Assembly: GCA_025093985.1 (NCBI GenBank)
Contig: JACAAK010000006.1
Span: 744,001 to 808,000, forward strand
Source: Calvatia gigantea
Taxonomy: Eukaryota; Basidiomycota; Agaricomycetes; Agaricales; Lycoperdaceae
Direction of reading: 5' to 3'
Length of the DNA: 64,000 nucleotides
The position numbers and the translations under genes are program-made. Each line of letters opens with the position of its first letter. Within the stretch, counting starts at the first letter, position 1. Positions 43,488-55,908 of this stretch are shown here, piece after piece. The notes under the pieces were generated by a model. It saw only the letters and a program-made list of their open reading frames with translations, was not told the DNA's origin and searched no databases.

Positions 43488-46400
43488 TCAAGCTGTCTTT
43501 GCCGTAAAGGCAACAATCATGGCGTCGGGCCAGGGTGTTACAAGTCCCGACATACTCACATACTGCCGTCGCTTGGTTCCATACTGCCACTGTTCATCAA
43601 ATCTGTAACACCCTGTCAGTTCACAGCTGTTGCTCCAACCGTCACTACGCCTTACCTTGTGAGCTTACCAGACTCTCCGTTTGCCCGTTTCAACCCTTTC
43701 TGGCTCAAGATGGTGCCAACGATCACAGGAACCACTGCTTCGAAGAATTTCGGTGCAAGCAGGCCGTCTTGATATGGCGATAGTATGCCTTGATTGTTAG
43801 CTGGGCGAGCATAGTCAGGCGTTCGCCCAAGAGAGTTCTAGGTTACCTCAGCCAAACGGTTGGGTTCCACCAAATAGCGAGAGGACTCACATTAGCCTCT
43901 GCAATATCCACGAAAATACAATCACGAGCTATGATCTGTTGGCCCAAGATGACACCCTCGTGTGCCCTGCGATATACCCCAGTAAACTAAACAAAGTTAC
44001 ATCAACATTATCTTCAACCGAGGGAATTGGGACTCACGATAGGATTAAGACGAAGTGCCTCCCGGACATATCCCATAATTTTAGCGGACGCGCCTTCTCC
44101 CTCCGTCAGGAAAAGCTGTGCGATTTCCTCCCTCGCTCGGCTATTCTCCTCCTCCAGAAAATAATCCACTACTTGTGCGGTGGCTTTGGAAAACAAAGCC
44201 GCGGTCGGAACCGTGGCGTTAAACACACTGGCTGCTAAATCGGTAACGTTTCCTCCGACACTGCCGCGAAGCGCCCTCAGAAAGTTATTGTTGGACTTTC
44301 TGAGGAGCCTAACGTACTCAAGGGCGTCTACCCCAATGCTTGCCTATATTTTATTGGTTACTATTCTATCGCTAACCAGGTCGGGTGGGACTCACAAATT
44401 TGCTATCAGTATCGTCAAAACGATCCCTGATTGTGGCAATGATCTCCTCCGCCGTTTTCTGTGACCGCTCCCTGAACTTGAAGTCATCAACTGGATCAAA
44501 GTTCATGTAGATATATCGCGCGACGTCTGCGAATCGATCACTGGTAATTTGCTCGTACCACGAGCCCCGAGGATGGTGACGGGTCTTCAGGGGTAGATAA
44601 GCCTGTAATTGCATCATTAGCGATGCACAACTTCTGCATCAACGAGAGGACCTACAATCTCCTCACAAATCCAATGGATGGGTAACAGGTTGATGACATC
44701 TTTGACAATATCGACATAACAAACACCACTGCTTCCGGCTTGGTCAAATGCGTTGTCTTTTAACAAGGTCTCGGTCTTCTCTTTAAAGTACTCGGGTAGC
44801 CCGTTTCTGGAGGCAATGAACTCTGTAATGCGGGCGTTCATGGCCTCACCCTTCCCATCACCCTAGTCAAGAGTCAGCTATCGATTTGAGGCCCCATTAG
44901 GGCTAAGATCTCACCCCTTTTCGTCCAACAGCCAACTCAACAACCTTCGCTTTGCGTTCTTCGACGTTCGATGAGAAACCCTTCGGCTGCGTTAAAATCT
45001 TCTTCACACTCTCTAAATCGGCCACAACCTTCCACGAGCGGCTTTCCGATGTCAAGGGTGGCACGTCGCCCAGTATGTAGCTTGCGTCCTTCGGCAAGTC
45101 CTCAGCCTTAAACTCAGGCCACTTGTATTTCTGAACGAATCCATCTCCCCTCTTCGCCAATGTTGCAAACATCTTCTTAGGAATGTGGAATGGGAAGTGG
45201 GCAAGAGCAGAGCCAGCGGGGTACTGTTCCGGGAGTGTCCTGAAGAGCAGCTTCGTCAACAAACCACCGTATGAGCCGTCTTCTGTATCATATTGGCAGT
45301 CTTGGTAGCCCCAAGCAGTGAGGTTGTACGCTTGATCGTCCTGTCAGATACCAGAGTGCTTGGAAAGGTGAAGGACCAAAACTTACGCGTGAAGTCGGTC
45401 GTGAGGAAACGGTCTCCCCGGGTAAGGCATACAGCATCTGCTAGGATGGCCCTTGAAATGGTAAATCCGGGGCACAAACCAGCACCGGGTTGAGGAGTCT
45501 TGGCTTCTTCAGCTTGGAGACCCACATGCAGTTCGAGTCTATCGATATCCTTGTACAGAGCAGCGGCTGCTTGGTAAATCTGTGGATCGGGATTCCATTC
45601 CTTGAAGTGTTTGTAGGCTGAGAAGTTTTTTAGTGGAAGACACCAAACTGGTTCACTTGAAGACATACGTTTCAATCCTATGAATTTTCTGAACTCATTG
45701 AGCTGATAGGATGGTCTATCAAAACCAAGAAACAATGAACTGCGGGTGTAAGGACATACTGAGCATGTACCCCAAGCACGAGATTGCATGATTCCAAGAA
45801 CCTCGATCACCCGCATGGCTTCCGGTATTCCGCGTGCCTTAAATGCACCGGCAACCTGCTCGGTAGCATTTTGAAGGATTTCCGCGAGGTCCTCATTTTT
45901 GAATCGACCGTTAATGCGAGATTTTCTGCCGACACGGTCAATGACATGCATTCGGGTACAAATCGCTTCACGAACCCGCCAAAAGTCCATTCCGTGGGTG
46001 GCACCTTGCTCCATTTCAAAGCTTCCTTTTTGACGTTCTCCTTAAAGGCTGAGACACTGGCGGCACTAGCATCCTGAGGGAAGACCTCCCCGAACTCCTC
46101 GGAGAGCCATTTAGCGTTCTCCTCGGAGAGCGTTGAGTGCCAGCGGTAGAGTAAGTTGAACTCGATTGAGACAACGTTGCCCTGCCCTCGGGTAGAAACA
46201 TCGTGGCCGGGTTCGCGGAAGTCCTGTATAAAATCCATTAGTGCACCAGGAGTAGGCTCGCCAAACAGTTCCACAAACCATGAGAGGGTCGAGTCGCCAG
46301 GAACTCCCATCACGGACGAGGCCGAGAATTGCACCGACATAATCTGCATCGTTGAGTGCGCTCGTATCATCTGCAACGAGATTAAACTTACCACCAAGGA

Positions 46401-47621
46401 CGATATGCATGAAGTATCCGCAGTTTACGAGACGAGTGCGATGGAAGATTTCGGCATCTTGGATCATCTTCTCCTCAGCTGAGAGGAGGGCAGGATCCTT
46501 GAACCGCTGGAATTCATTGATATCCAGTAATTTTTCGGCAATGTACTATAAAGTATTTTAGGACATGTACCAGGGGAGAGAGATACTCATACGCACATTG
46601 TGATTACGATTGAGGAGAACCAAGAGAGCACAGCTAGCAGGTGGCATCATCAGTAACCTCCTATCAGCGAAGCAATCAGGTTTCAGCTTTCCCATGCCGT
46701 CGAAGGCCCTGATAGAATCGACTTGGTCCTTGGAGCTTCCGTAAAGGACGCTTAAGTCAAGATAGCTGCTAGCGTCATTGATGCTCCAGTCACGGTGGTT
46801 GGTGTTAAATATGCTGTGAATGACAAGGTCGGCGAAAGCAAAGAAGAGGGAAGATATGCCATCCGGATGCTCAGTAAACTTATCACGCTTGAGGAGAGTG
46901 TCAAAGACAAGGTTGGGGTCGGGTAGGGTTGTGGCTGGGGTAAGATTGGTAGAAGGAACGGAACGAGCATATGGGGAGCCGGCCTTGCCAATGCCAGGAA
47001 GGAGGGGATTATAATTGGAGCCATCTGCTGCGCGATAGGCGTAGTGAATATACTCTGGCATTTTGGGACCGCCCTTCTGGTTGGTCTGAGGTGCCTGGTT
47101 TACGTCAAAGGGTGTAAGGAAGCCACATGGTGGATGGGGTAGGTCCTTATAAACTAAATACAAAGGTGAAATGAGGTCGCCAGGATGCAGATAATCGTAC
47201 GTACGAAAGTTGATTACGGTCTGTTGTACTTTAAGCGAGATGGAAAGATCTTTGTGGCCCGCCATGTCGACGAGTATGTCCTCCAACTGCAACAAATCAA
47301 GTCAACAACGAATATGCCGCGGTACTGGGGCTGTGTCACTTACCAGCATATCTCGGTCGTCTATCCCATCACCGCTTGCACCTTTGAGAGCGCGTAGCTG
47401 ATGGAGGTATGAGGACGCGGTAGATCAATTTGGTGAGTGCAACTTACCACGTCCATAGGAGTGAGTGCAGGCTTCTTGAAGAGTTGTCTGAGGCGAGTGA
47501 GTTTCTTCTCAGTGGCATGTGGATCTGGGCGTGCACCGTCAGTGTCAAGGGGAGCTTGAGCAGCGTTTCCAAAGTCAATGTTCTGGGCGATTTTGCGAGA
47601 GAGGGTGCCAAACAAAGACAT
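43488..47621 (-). CDS. ppo: psi-factor-producing oxygenase (Ppo): heme dioxygenase + P450-like domain
   Basis: Fatty-acid oxygenase making hydroperoxides of linoleic acid (oxylipins, precursors of mushroom C8 volatiles). Start MSLFGTLSRKIAQNIDF. The animal-peroxidase-like domain has FAFADLVIHSIFNTNHRD with the distal His (about 46800), the helix RTRLVNCGYFMHIVLG, and NLLYRWHSTLSEE (about 46140) with the catalytic Tyr and proximal His. The C-terminal P450-like domain (about 45250-43500) has the conserved KIMGYVREALRLNP helix. Its heme-binding loop reads SPYQDGLLAPKFFEAVVP with no cysteine. The C terminus ends TPWPDAMIVAFTAKTA; stop TGA at 43488-43490. About 15 introns. The dioxygenase half looks intact, so the likely product is a hydroperoxide not isomerised by this protein. 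Confidence 0.9.
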
Positions 47622-47896
47622 GACGGGAAGCGTATGTTGTGTGGGGATTGACAGCCTGGCTGTAAGAAGAGTTATATACGGCTTGCAAGGGAATGGAGTC
47701 CTGATATCAATCCGGTATTTGATGATCGTATCATTATTGCACTCATCAACTTCCCTGTCACAAATAGATCGGAGCTTCACATCGGCCTTCGGGACTCTTC
47801 TTGCACCGAGCTTTTAGCGCTCACTTGATCGGTTTATGAGCTTATTCAGGCACTAGGGCCGCCCAGAACTAAAGTCCCATTAGGTTACTACAAAGA

Positions 47897-48659
47897 CTAC
47901 ATTATCACGCAGCACGAGTTTTGCTAAGAAACGGGTGAGTGAGAAAGGGTTGGAAGAAACATGTGTGACCATTACTATACCTTCTTCGCCGTCTTATAGA
48001 ACATCTTGCTCTGGGCGGACAGTGCCTCGGACCGCTCAACAAGATTATCAAGCTTCTCTCCACGTTGGAGGACGGATTCAATCGTTCTATGCTATGCTCT
48101 GCCGTCAGCCGTTGCCCTTTTTGATGTTTCTTTGACACACACCAAGATAATCTTCGTTTCATCCAGTTCTTGTTGTACCCGCATTATGGTATCCGCTTGT
48201 CGGGGGTCTTGGTACTTCTCAATATATGTATTGATCTCTGGGAACGATATCGACCCCGGATTCCCAAACGAAGATTGTGGGACTTTAGCAGCAAAATCGT
48301 CCAGCACCTTGGTTAACAGCGAAAACGCCGGTCGTACAGGATATTCGTGGTCGGTAATGATAACTCCTACAGGTCATTTAATGAGAATTCATCCCACGCC
48401 AACCGCTGAAGTTTCAAATACCAGCGAGCTGTTCGGCCCCTCCACGATTGTACACATGTGCCGTATAACTATTCTCCTGAATGCTCTGTCGCTGGCCTTG
48501 CGCAGTCCGTTCCGCCACTGTCTTTGTGAAGAACGTCAAGAATTCACTGACCGATCCTCGCTGATAGAAAGAAAACGAGGTTAAGTCATTAGCACTACTG
48601 AGCACCACCGATGCCCCAGAAGGAGGAGCAAGGAGGACAGAAATAGAGTAAATCTTCAT
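47897..48659 (-). CDS. ykt6: R-SNARE YKT6
   Basis: Lipid-anchored SNARE of ER-Golgi, vacuolar and autophagic fusion. The longin domain starts [10 protein letters not shown] (start 48659) and includes [20 protein letters not shown]. The SNARE helix has the zero-layer Arg in [15 protein letters not shown] (about 48060). The last exon, after a long 3' intron, gives the terminus QNSCCVIM: a CAAX farnesylation box preceded by a palmitoylatable Cys, diagnostic for Ykt6. Stop TAG at 47897-47899. Three or four introns. Lies 275 bp upstream of the Ppo gene on the same strand. Confidence 0.96.
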
Positions 48660-48907
48660 AATGGGAAGGCTAGAACTGCGTCAGTTGGGTGTAGAGAGTA
48701 GACGTTGCAGCTTGCTACGTCCTCCACAGCCCAAGGCCGCGTCTAACAAGTGTAAACATCATTGACGTACAGCCACTAGTCACAGTTAAGATCCCCAATT
48801 GTCAGCTTTCCAATAATATTCTCAAACGGTTTCATCCCAATCCAATGCACCGCTATCTCTGATTGTTGCCTAGAGATCTACAACGATTCTTGTTTTCTCT
48901 CAGTTGA

Positions 48908-49577
48908 TCATTCTGGAAGCGATTTGATGTACCTTCGGAGCTCCCTGATAGCTTCTTTTCCGCTGTCCGCTCCATAAAATAACTCTTCCAACCCTTCCTG
49001 GGTCAGAAACTGGTGATCTTCCCAAGCAAACCCAGGCACTACGACTTTCGTTTTGTTATCAAGCAATTCACCCTCTCCTTTTCCTCCCGTGTCACTGCTG
49101 CAAACAAGTCCCCTCCAATAGCTTTGACATCTTCCATACACCTGTCCCGACGATCAACAACCGTGTCTCGCCAGCCTCTCCGTTAATTCCCATGACTCTT
49201 TTTTCAATCCTGGGAGGGTTCCCTGGGGTAATTAAGGTGTACTGCTCTGCCTTGATGCAACATATGATATGGCTAGAATGGTCGCGACTCTCAGCTGTCA
49301 ATTTCCAATATAGAAGGTCTTGTGCTTGCCACCGATTTGTTCATGTGGATAACACCGCTGGGTCTGTCATATGCCAACAAGTAATATATTGAGGTTGCCA
49401 ATGATCGAAGGGCTTTCTCTGCAGATTTACGTGTTGTCCAAGGTCAGGTGCCCAAAGCGCTTGCGGAGAACATAGAAATACGAATGCTGTGATGGCTCAC
49501 CCTGAACGAACGGAGTCGGTACTTCCTCTGGCTGTCTGTCTGTCTCGACAAAGTAACCCAAACATGAGTTGGTCATA
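48908..49577 (-). CDS. small protein of unknown function, possibly degenerate
   Basis: The likely start is MTNSCLGYFVETDRQPEEVP (49577). Open pieces follow in at least three frames: SQHSYFYVLRKRFGHLTL, then ESRDHSSHIICCIKAEQY (about 49290), then TKVVVPGFAWEDHQFLTQEG and ELRRYIKSLPE (stop at 48908-48910). The pieces look like exons of one protein, and the short predicted introns resemble others in the window, but I could not join them into one clean frame by eye. The style (small, Trp/Tyr-bearing, one late helix) recalls expanded agaricomycete orphan families such as DUF6593; that link is only a guess. Confidence 0.4.
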
Positions 49578-49639
49578 ATTGGTAATATTGGTCCTTCAAG
49601 ATATTGCCCTGTCCCCAAACCTACCTCACCCAGGGTGAT

Positions 49640-50235
49640 TCTGAAGCCTCAAGGACGAAATCACTTCCGAGCTGCTTGTCAAGAGATTGAAGGCCATAAA
49701 TACACCGTCCAACACGATCCTATGCCTAGAAAATGGAGGAATGCCGCAACGCCGAGGGACGTGCGCCAAGGCTGGGCTGGTTGGACCGAAACCAAACAAA
49801 CTTCGAGTCCGTTTTTATACCAAGGGTCTTGATGACCCGTAGAAATGGATTCCCTAACCCTGATGTTCCTCTACGGGACCGCTCTAGTGGTTAGGCCACT
49901 CACGGTGCATCCTCATTGATCGCGATCGCGTACCCATGCGCTTATCTCAAACCTCAAGGACCCAAACTCAAGCTTGGAAACGCAGCGACGATGGTGCATC
50001 GCCACAGGTCTTAAAGGCGTTACATCATCTCCGGCATCAGCATCTCAATAACACCCCCTAGCGATGGAACCTGGCGAAGGGGTATATAACGCTCGAAGAG
50101 TGGTGGTTACGAATGTATCGTGGCTGGTCCCGACTTTTGACAAAACCTATTTCGCGGCTGGTCCCGATTATAGGCCAACGCTCCCCCGCCCGAGTCACAC
50201 CTCCTCGTACCTCTTAAACGGATTTACTCTTGAAA
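49640..50235. other. intergenic, no gene recognised
   Basis: Divergent region between the unknown gene and the tetraspan gene. Contains a tRNA-like fragment at about 49880-49910 that lacks a B box. Confidence 0.4.
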
Positions 50236-51133
50236 ATGGTCTACGTCCGATCTCGGAAATTCTGTTGCTGCATTCCGGTCAGGTTTGGGGTATTTGTAAG
50301 TCCTCCTTTACCCAGATGTGCAGAGATCTCAGCTCATGGACAAAAGATACTATCCTTCATGGGTCTCGGTGGTGGCGTTCTGTTAGGCGTATTTGGGTGG
50401 TGGTCCATAGCTATCATCAGTGGGTAGATCTTTTGTCATTGGGTGTCATCATCGGTTAAGCTGGCCCTTCCCCGAAACCTTGTAGAACAACAGCATCTTT
50501 CCATTTCAAAACCGGACGAGGTTGCATTGTACTTTGCTTCCGCGATGTACACCCTCCTGGCCCTAGTTTCACTCTTCGGGTACGTTACAATTCCTTTCTA
50601 CTGGGTGGCCTCACTAACCAAATGTAGTTTCGTTGGGGTGATTGTGAAGAATATAGGAATGGTCTCAGGTTTTGCGAACGCCGTCCTAATCCATTTGATA
50701 TTCAATGTTGGCATTGGTATTTACGCCATTTACACTGTGTTCAAGCAAGACCCTCAAGATATATTCAACCGGTGCATGGAGAGCGCGTCTGAGGATCAAT
50801 ATGCGCAGTCGGTCTGCAAGAATAGCTTCGATATGCTCAAGGGTGTGACCATCACAGTTTATATCATTACCTGGTTGCTGCAACTTTGTGAGTGCGGTTG
50901 AAATGCCAACGATATTATCACTGAAACTGACCCGTTTTTGGTGATCTCTTCTAGACGCTTACTTTATCGTCGCCCGATATGTGGAGCAGCTCCAACACGA
51001 AGAAGGATTGAAGCGCCAAGTTGTCCAGGATATGATTGGCAGACCAGCGCCAATCAATGTAACCACTTATAGCGCCTTTGGTAGCGCCACTCAGCCACGC
51101 TCGGCCTTTGTGAACGGTAGCAACAGAGTGTAA
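50236..51133 (+). CDS. tetraspan membrane protein with N-terminal Cys cluster
   Basis: Start MVYVRSRKFCCCIPVRFGVF: a basic segment with three adjacent cysteines (candidate palmitoylation) leading into the first helix. Hydrophobic segments: FMGLGGGVLLGVFGWWSIAI, AMYTLLALVSLFG, ANAVLIHLIFNVGIGIYAIY, and ITVYIITWLLQLYAYFIVARY. A loop with two cysteines (NRCMESASEDQYAQSVCKN) lies before the last helix. The soluble tail is VEQLQHEEG..., ending AFVNGSNRV; stop TAA at 51131-51133. Four introns are inferred; the second donor (A/GTGGGT at about 50420) is the least certain. This architecture is widespread in agaricomycetes, but I know of no function. Confidence 0.75.
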
Positions 51134-51865
51134 CCACTTGCATTGTGATGGGAAACGTTGGTGTGTTAGAAATACATTCAAATCTGATTTAATTGTTCCG
51201 GAGGGGGGCAGACCAGGTCGTACATACTCCAATCTTCCCGAGCGGGGTTGCATATCCATTGCATCACCGGCTGGTTCGGTATAATTGGCCCGGGCTGAAA
51301 CCTTTCGTGTCCCGCAGATGTTGCGTTCCTCAGCATGGTTATCCATCGGCTAACCGGAATCCCCTATCTTCCTGTTCTTCTATCCTATAATCAACCACCA
51401 CCTCCATCGCCCCAAGCAGTGCACTGCGTCCCAAACTCCCGTGAAGAATTCCGCTTCATTCCCACGTCATTTTAATCCTGCCAACGTCCAAGCACGGGCG
51501 TGATACACCTTAAGGATACCAGGAAATTACACCACGAGCCGCAGTAGCATCCTGAAGGCCAACCACATTTGGTTCGGATTTGTCCCGCTCCCAACAAAGG
51601 TAATATTGGGAGTTGAAACTCAGATGAGATGGAAGGGACATCCCCAGCTTTGACTCGGGTGTACCTTTTCTAGCGTTATGGTTTTGCTAAAAAGGGTCTT
51701 GGCTAAAGCATATTGATTATGCTTGTCCATTCTATCTTTGAAGCGATGCCATTGTGTGGAAGCCGTAAATCCGGCAGTCCAGATGAATATCCGAAGATTT
51801 GGAAAATCAACCGCGAGTGTGCACTCGTCGACAAGGGCAGGCTAGAGTTCGAGGTCAGGTCACCA
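51134..51865. other. intergenic, no gene recognised
   Basis: About 0.7 kb between the tetraspan gene and the F-box remnant. Only short frames are present. Confidence 0.45.
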
Positions 51866-52770
51866 TTAAACAGGCAAAACCAGTCTACTTATGCTTGGTG
51901 GATCCCCGTAGAGGCGTAGGACTTGGAGTAAGGAGAGATAAGGGGGGAAGAAGCGGAGATCCGGACGTTCATAGAATCCACCGAGGGCAGAGACGCGAAT
52001 TTGGGAAAGCTCTGATGTGATCATAAGAGGCGGTGTGGAAAGATTCTCGCCCTCGCTTAGTATCCAGATCAACTGGGTGACCAAGGACCGACCAGGAAGG
52101 ATGCTCTCAATGGTACGGCGGTTACCTGTGAGTGCTTCCAATTTGGGAAATTATGAGTCTCAGCGAACGACCCATCTGGGCCCCAACATCCTCAGACATA
52201 GAGCGAAGTGAGATCTATTTGAGAGGACAGGAGCCATGTTATTTCGTGGCGTGATTCGGTATCCTGGCATGGCCAGTCACATCCGAAAACTCTAAGTCGG
52301 AATGTGCAGTCGTCGAAGAGACCTGAGACTGGCGCATTTACAGATGTGAAAACGAGGCACTTCAGGTTGGTCAGCTGAAGGCTTTGCTTCATAAGGCCCC
52401 AGTAATATTGATTATAATATTGATTGTGGTGATACAACCTGTGAACGTGTTTCGCAAGTGTTCTGTTCCGTTTAAGCAGAGTCTTGAGAAGCTCTGCAGC
52501 TCTAGTAGCTCTAGGAAAGCTGATCAACCACCCCTGGTATACGGGAGCACTTTTGCTGCCAGTGACGTTGATGTTGTGATACAAGACTCATTGAGCTTGG
52601 AGTAGAGAAGATGTGGACGCGAGGCAGAGGTTACAAAGGGTGTTAGGATGATTTACTGCATGTTGAATGCTGAGTAATGGCAACCGAGAATTTCTGGGGG
52701 GAGGGGCATAGAGTCGGGGTCCCAGGGGGAAGGGGTTTGCGGGGAAAACGGGGAAGATTTGAACATTCAC
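51866..52770 (-). pseudogene. F-box protein gene, broken (copy 2)
   Basis: The N-terminal piece (52770 to 52588) carries the F-box end, IQHAVNHPNTLCNLCLAST. It is followed by an in-frame TGA before VLYHNINV (explained by CGA to TGA). The middle piece (52584 to 52192) is RATRAAELLKTLLKRNRTL and LTNLKCLVFTS, a typical region after the F-box. The C-terminal piece (52141 to 51866) contains TIESILPGRSLVTQLIW and lies in another frame. Paralogous to the broken gene at 4468-5375. At least one nonsense change plus a frame change make it a likely pseudogene. Confidence 0.6.
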
Positions 52771-52919
52771 CGGGCTTTAGTACTTTTACACTGTGCTGTA
52801 TGTTAACGCAGGGAGTTATTTTTTTTCCTTCGGGTCCCAAGTGTCGTAGGGCTAGACCCGCCGAAGACCTGTCTATAGAAGGTGGGAGATGGTTTTCATA
52901 CATCCCTGATTACTGATCA

Positions 52920-53935
52920 CATGTTTGTCTCTCGTAGATGAGCATGGTGGCTGTAATCGAGTTATAGTGACAGATCTACACTGTCACTTCCACCGTCGCT
53001 TGTTTTTAAGTGTCTTAAAAATATTGGAAAGAGTAGAAGTCAAAAACAAGGCAAAATACTCACAGAAAGCATAAGGTTGTTGGGTTATGCAGGTTTTGTT
53101 GGTATTAGTAAAATCAAATGAAAACTCACAAATCTTTTTGATTTGTATAGATTGTATATTCCCTCTAAGTCCATCACATCTGATGTGGCCTTTACAGTAT
53201 TTGACAATAGGGCAACATAGTGCCAGAAAAGATTTGGGATAGCCTTCCTGTACTTTGCTATTTGCTACTGATCTTATAAGGCCATTAATCTTGTAGAGCT
53301 AATCTTTTCACTATATTCTTACAAAAACCATTTATATAACAAAATAGTCTACAACAGGTGGCCTCTTCATATAAGTATAACATATTTTAATAGTACCAAG
53401 AAACAATACCATGAGCTATAACTATGTCTTGAAAATCAATAACACTTGGCTCTGGTTGATTTTTCTTCTGGCAGAGATAATATGGCAGTAAGTGTTGTGA
53501 GTGGAACTTTGGATGAGATGAAAAGATCTATCCTATTTTTGGTTGTGGTAATTTGATATATATTTTTTCAAGCTTGCTAGGTTTACTAAATAGTTCTTAG
53601 ACAAATATAGTTTGGATTAATCTCTCTAATATTTGAGTATATGAGAAGGTCTAGATAAATATTTGGAGATTTGGAATAGTGGGAATAATATCAGGTTCTT
53701 TGGGATAAGACAGCTAATTATTTGTTATTTAAAACAAGAAAACTAACAGGTTAAGATATTAAATCCACTTACTACATTTTTCTATATCTAAAGACAAAGA
53801 ACTTGTAGTGATACCAGATAATGTACTAGATAGTGGAGTCTTGAATATATATAATATGGGCCCAAAAGAGTAAGAATGTGAATGTTTGAGAATACAGAGG
53901 CTATTTCAAAATTTGGTTCTGGAAAAGCTTCATTG
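52920..53935. other. AT-rich gene-free stretch
   Basis: About 1 kb, clearly more AT-rich than the gene-bearing region and without open frames over 60 codons. Probably the decayed interior of the element whose 3' LTR is at 53936-54241. Confidence 0.5.
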
Positions 53936-54241
53936 TGTTATAACCTTAGTCTGATAAGACCTTAGGTTGCAGCTTAGGCTAAGTCTTGAGGGTGAGTAAG
54001 GAGAGAGAACTAGGTGGTTAAGTGTACTGAATACAGGAGGCTGTATGTACACTTAAATACAGGAGGGGCATCCAGTTGAATAGATGGAGTAACTACATGA
54101 AATGTCTGGTGAACATGGTATGGTAGTGTATGAGTCAATACCCAGAGATCACTCAGACTAAGATAGCATGAAACAGGTATGATATGACATGAGAATGGAG
54201 ACAAGTGTAGAGGTAAGATAGGAACAGTGAAAACTACAACA
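53936..54241 (-). repeat. LTR-B (-), intact 306-bp copy, probable 3' LTR
   Basis: The minus strand runs from TGTTGTAG at 54241 to the plus-strand TGTTATAACC at 53936. On its upstream side (54242-54252) lies a purine run, TTGGGGGGTAA on the minus strand, a plausible polypurine tract. About 83 bp of adjoining element DNA remains before the copia LTR at 54325. The flanking 5-mers do not match, consistent with a 3' LTR rather than a solo LTR. Confidence 0.65.
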
Positions 54242-54324
54242 TTACCCCCCAATTAAGCTTCATGCCTCAGGAAGCTCATTAAAGTTGCCATGGTCCACAG
54301 CTGCAGTGAGGGCTTTCTTGGTGG

Positions 54325-54879
54325 TGTTGAATCTTGCTCCATACCACTACGTTGGTTCAGTCTATTTATAGCTGAAACGGGGTTCGAGTATTTCACCTTC
54401 AGAGGGTCGATAATAATGGACCATCACGGACTATGTACGCAGTAATTGTACTGCCCTTCTGGTAGTTGGTTATTCACTCCGCATGGAACCTTCTAGTACA
54501 TGCATCATACACAGTATGCTCCACTTATGCTACTGGTAGTTAGACCTCACCCGTATAAGGGTTTAGAGTGCACAGACCAGGGATATTAGTATATATACCC
54601 TTATATAGCATTGTAGTATGTATGCCCTTGGCTCATGCCCTTTGGCTACGCCCTTTGGTGTAAGACACTATGTCTTCTTTCTACGCTAGCTTCTCTAAGC
54701 ATCGCTTACCCTCTCCTCAAGACTCTCTGAGTATGCTGGTATAAGCAGGACTATGTCCGCTACCATGCGCCTCTCCTACTGGACCGTCTCCCGGATGAAT
54801 ATGACTACCCTCCACCACTGACGCTTACATGCTTAGGTAGTGTGAACTTATATTGGGATGTCTACTTGTTCTCTCAACA
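54325..54879 (+). repeat. 5' LTR of copia element 2 (555 bp, family A-long)
   Basis: The ends are TGTTGAATC and CTCTCAACA. The first 268 bp align without gaps to 61873-62140. Nearly all CpG sites that differ have become TpG or CpA. Confidence 0.88.
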
Positions 54880-54891
54880 GGTTATGGGCCC
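54880..54891 (+). other. copia primer-binding site, initiator tRNA-Met anticodon type
   Basis: GGTTATGGGCCC immediately after the LTR, identical to the site in element 1. Confidence 0.75.
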
Positions 54892-54892
54892 C

Positions 54893-55255
54893 GACCGCTG
54901 CTCACTCGGACCGCGTTAGCAACGCTGGTAGAGTTTGAGGAGGCTACGGTCGCTTTCAACCTGGGAGACAGTGGTACCTTTGGTCCACTCGATACCCTGT
55001 CTGACCCATGTTGTGAACGTGTGCACTATGCACAGCAGTCCTACATGATGCTGACACATTGTTACCCATTCTTGGTTTTTGATCTGGCAAACCGTCATCT
55101 CTGGTCTGGTTTGACCGCTTTAGGTCCGCTCCCCATTCTGGGTTGCAGCAGAACTGTTCCGTTCTGGTTGCTCCACCTCTGTTCTGGTATTCTCTCTCTG
55201 ATCGACGACGATGCTTTGGGCTTTCTGGGATTCTCTTCAGATCCGCCTCAGTAAT
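54893..55255 (+). pseudogene. copia Gag remnant
   Basis: Aligns in order with the N-terminal Gag region of element 1 (AQQSYMMLT, LGPLPILG, FWLLHLCSGILSLIDDD against TIWSLRLRSALMCISLNDC). Frameshifted and truncated. 55256-55908 is decayed interior with no readable domain. Confidence 0.65.
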
Positions 55256-55908
55256 TTACTATATGATGTATCATCTATGCTGAGCATTATGCTCCGCTTT
55301 GCTGGTGTATTAGCTGGTCTTTGTGACCGCAATAAATACCGCAGTGTCAGGAAAATTATAAGTCTTGTGTTCTTGTGTTCCAAGTCGATTGGGCAAGTCC
55401 CAAATTTCACATCTGGACAGAGCATTGCTACCTGCCTTACTTTATCACCCTTTAAACCTACATAGACCCTGATGTCCTGCTTTGATCAATGACAAATGGG
55501 AGCACACCCGATCTAACCATTTTTTGAATCCTTTCCAAGGGTTATGCAGCCATTCATGTCTTTTTGAGGGAGGCAACCCGCATTTGCCCGAAAAAGGGTG
55601 GCATTAAGGGGAATGCCCAAAAATGGAGGAGTGGACCTGCTGGTGTTTAAGCCCTAGAGAAGACCATTTGGGGTGGAACCACAGTGGTGGGACCGGCCCC
55701 AAGAAAAGGCAAAGGGTAGGGAGCAGCACTTCAGCAAAATCGTAAAGATATCCAAAGAGACTCAAGCTGTAGAGATCAATGCCAACATGACGAGGCAGAT
55801 ACCAGGGGGAGATGATAATGATTGGGTATCCCATCGATGATGATTTGAAATAGTTCTTGAAGGAGAGTTTCATTGCTGAAGCCTCAAAGCGATTGACTCT
55901 ATGCCAAT

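Noticed and set aside
49880..49910. tRNA gene (TAGTGGTTAGGCCA resembles an A box)
   Set aside because: No B box (GGTTCGANTCC) and no pairing acceptor stem within the next 100 bp; at most a fragment.
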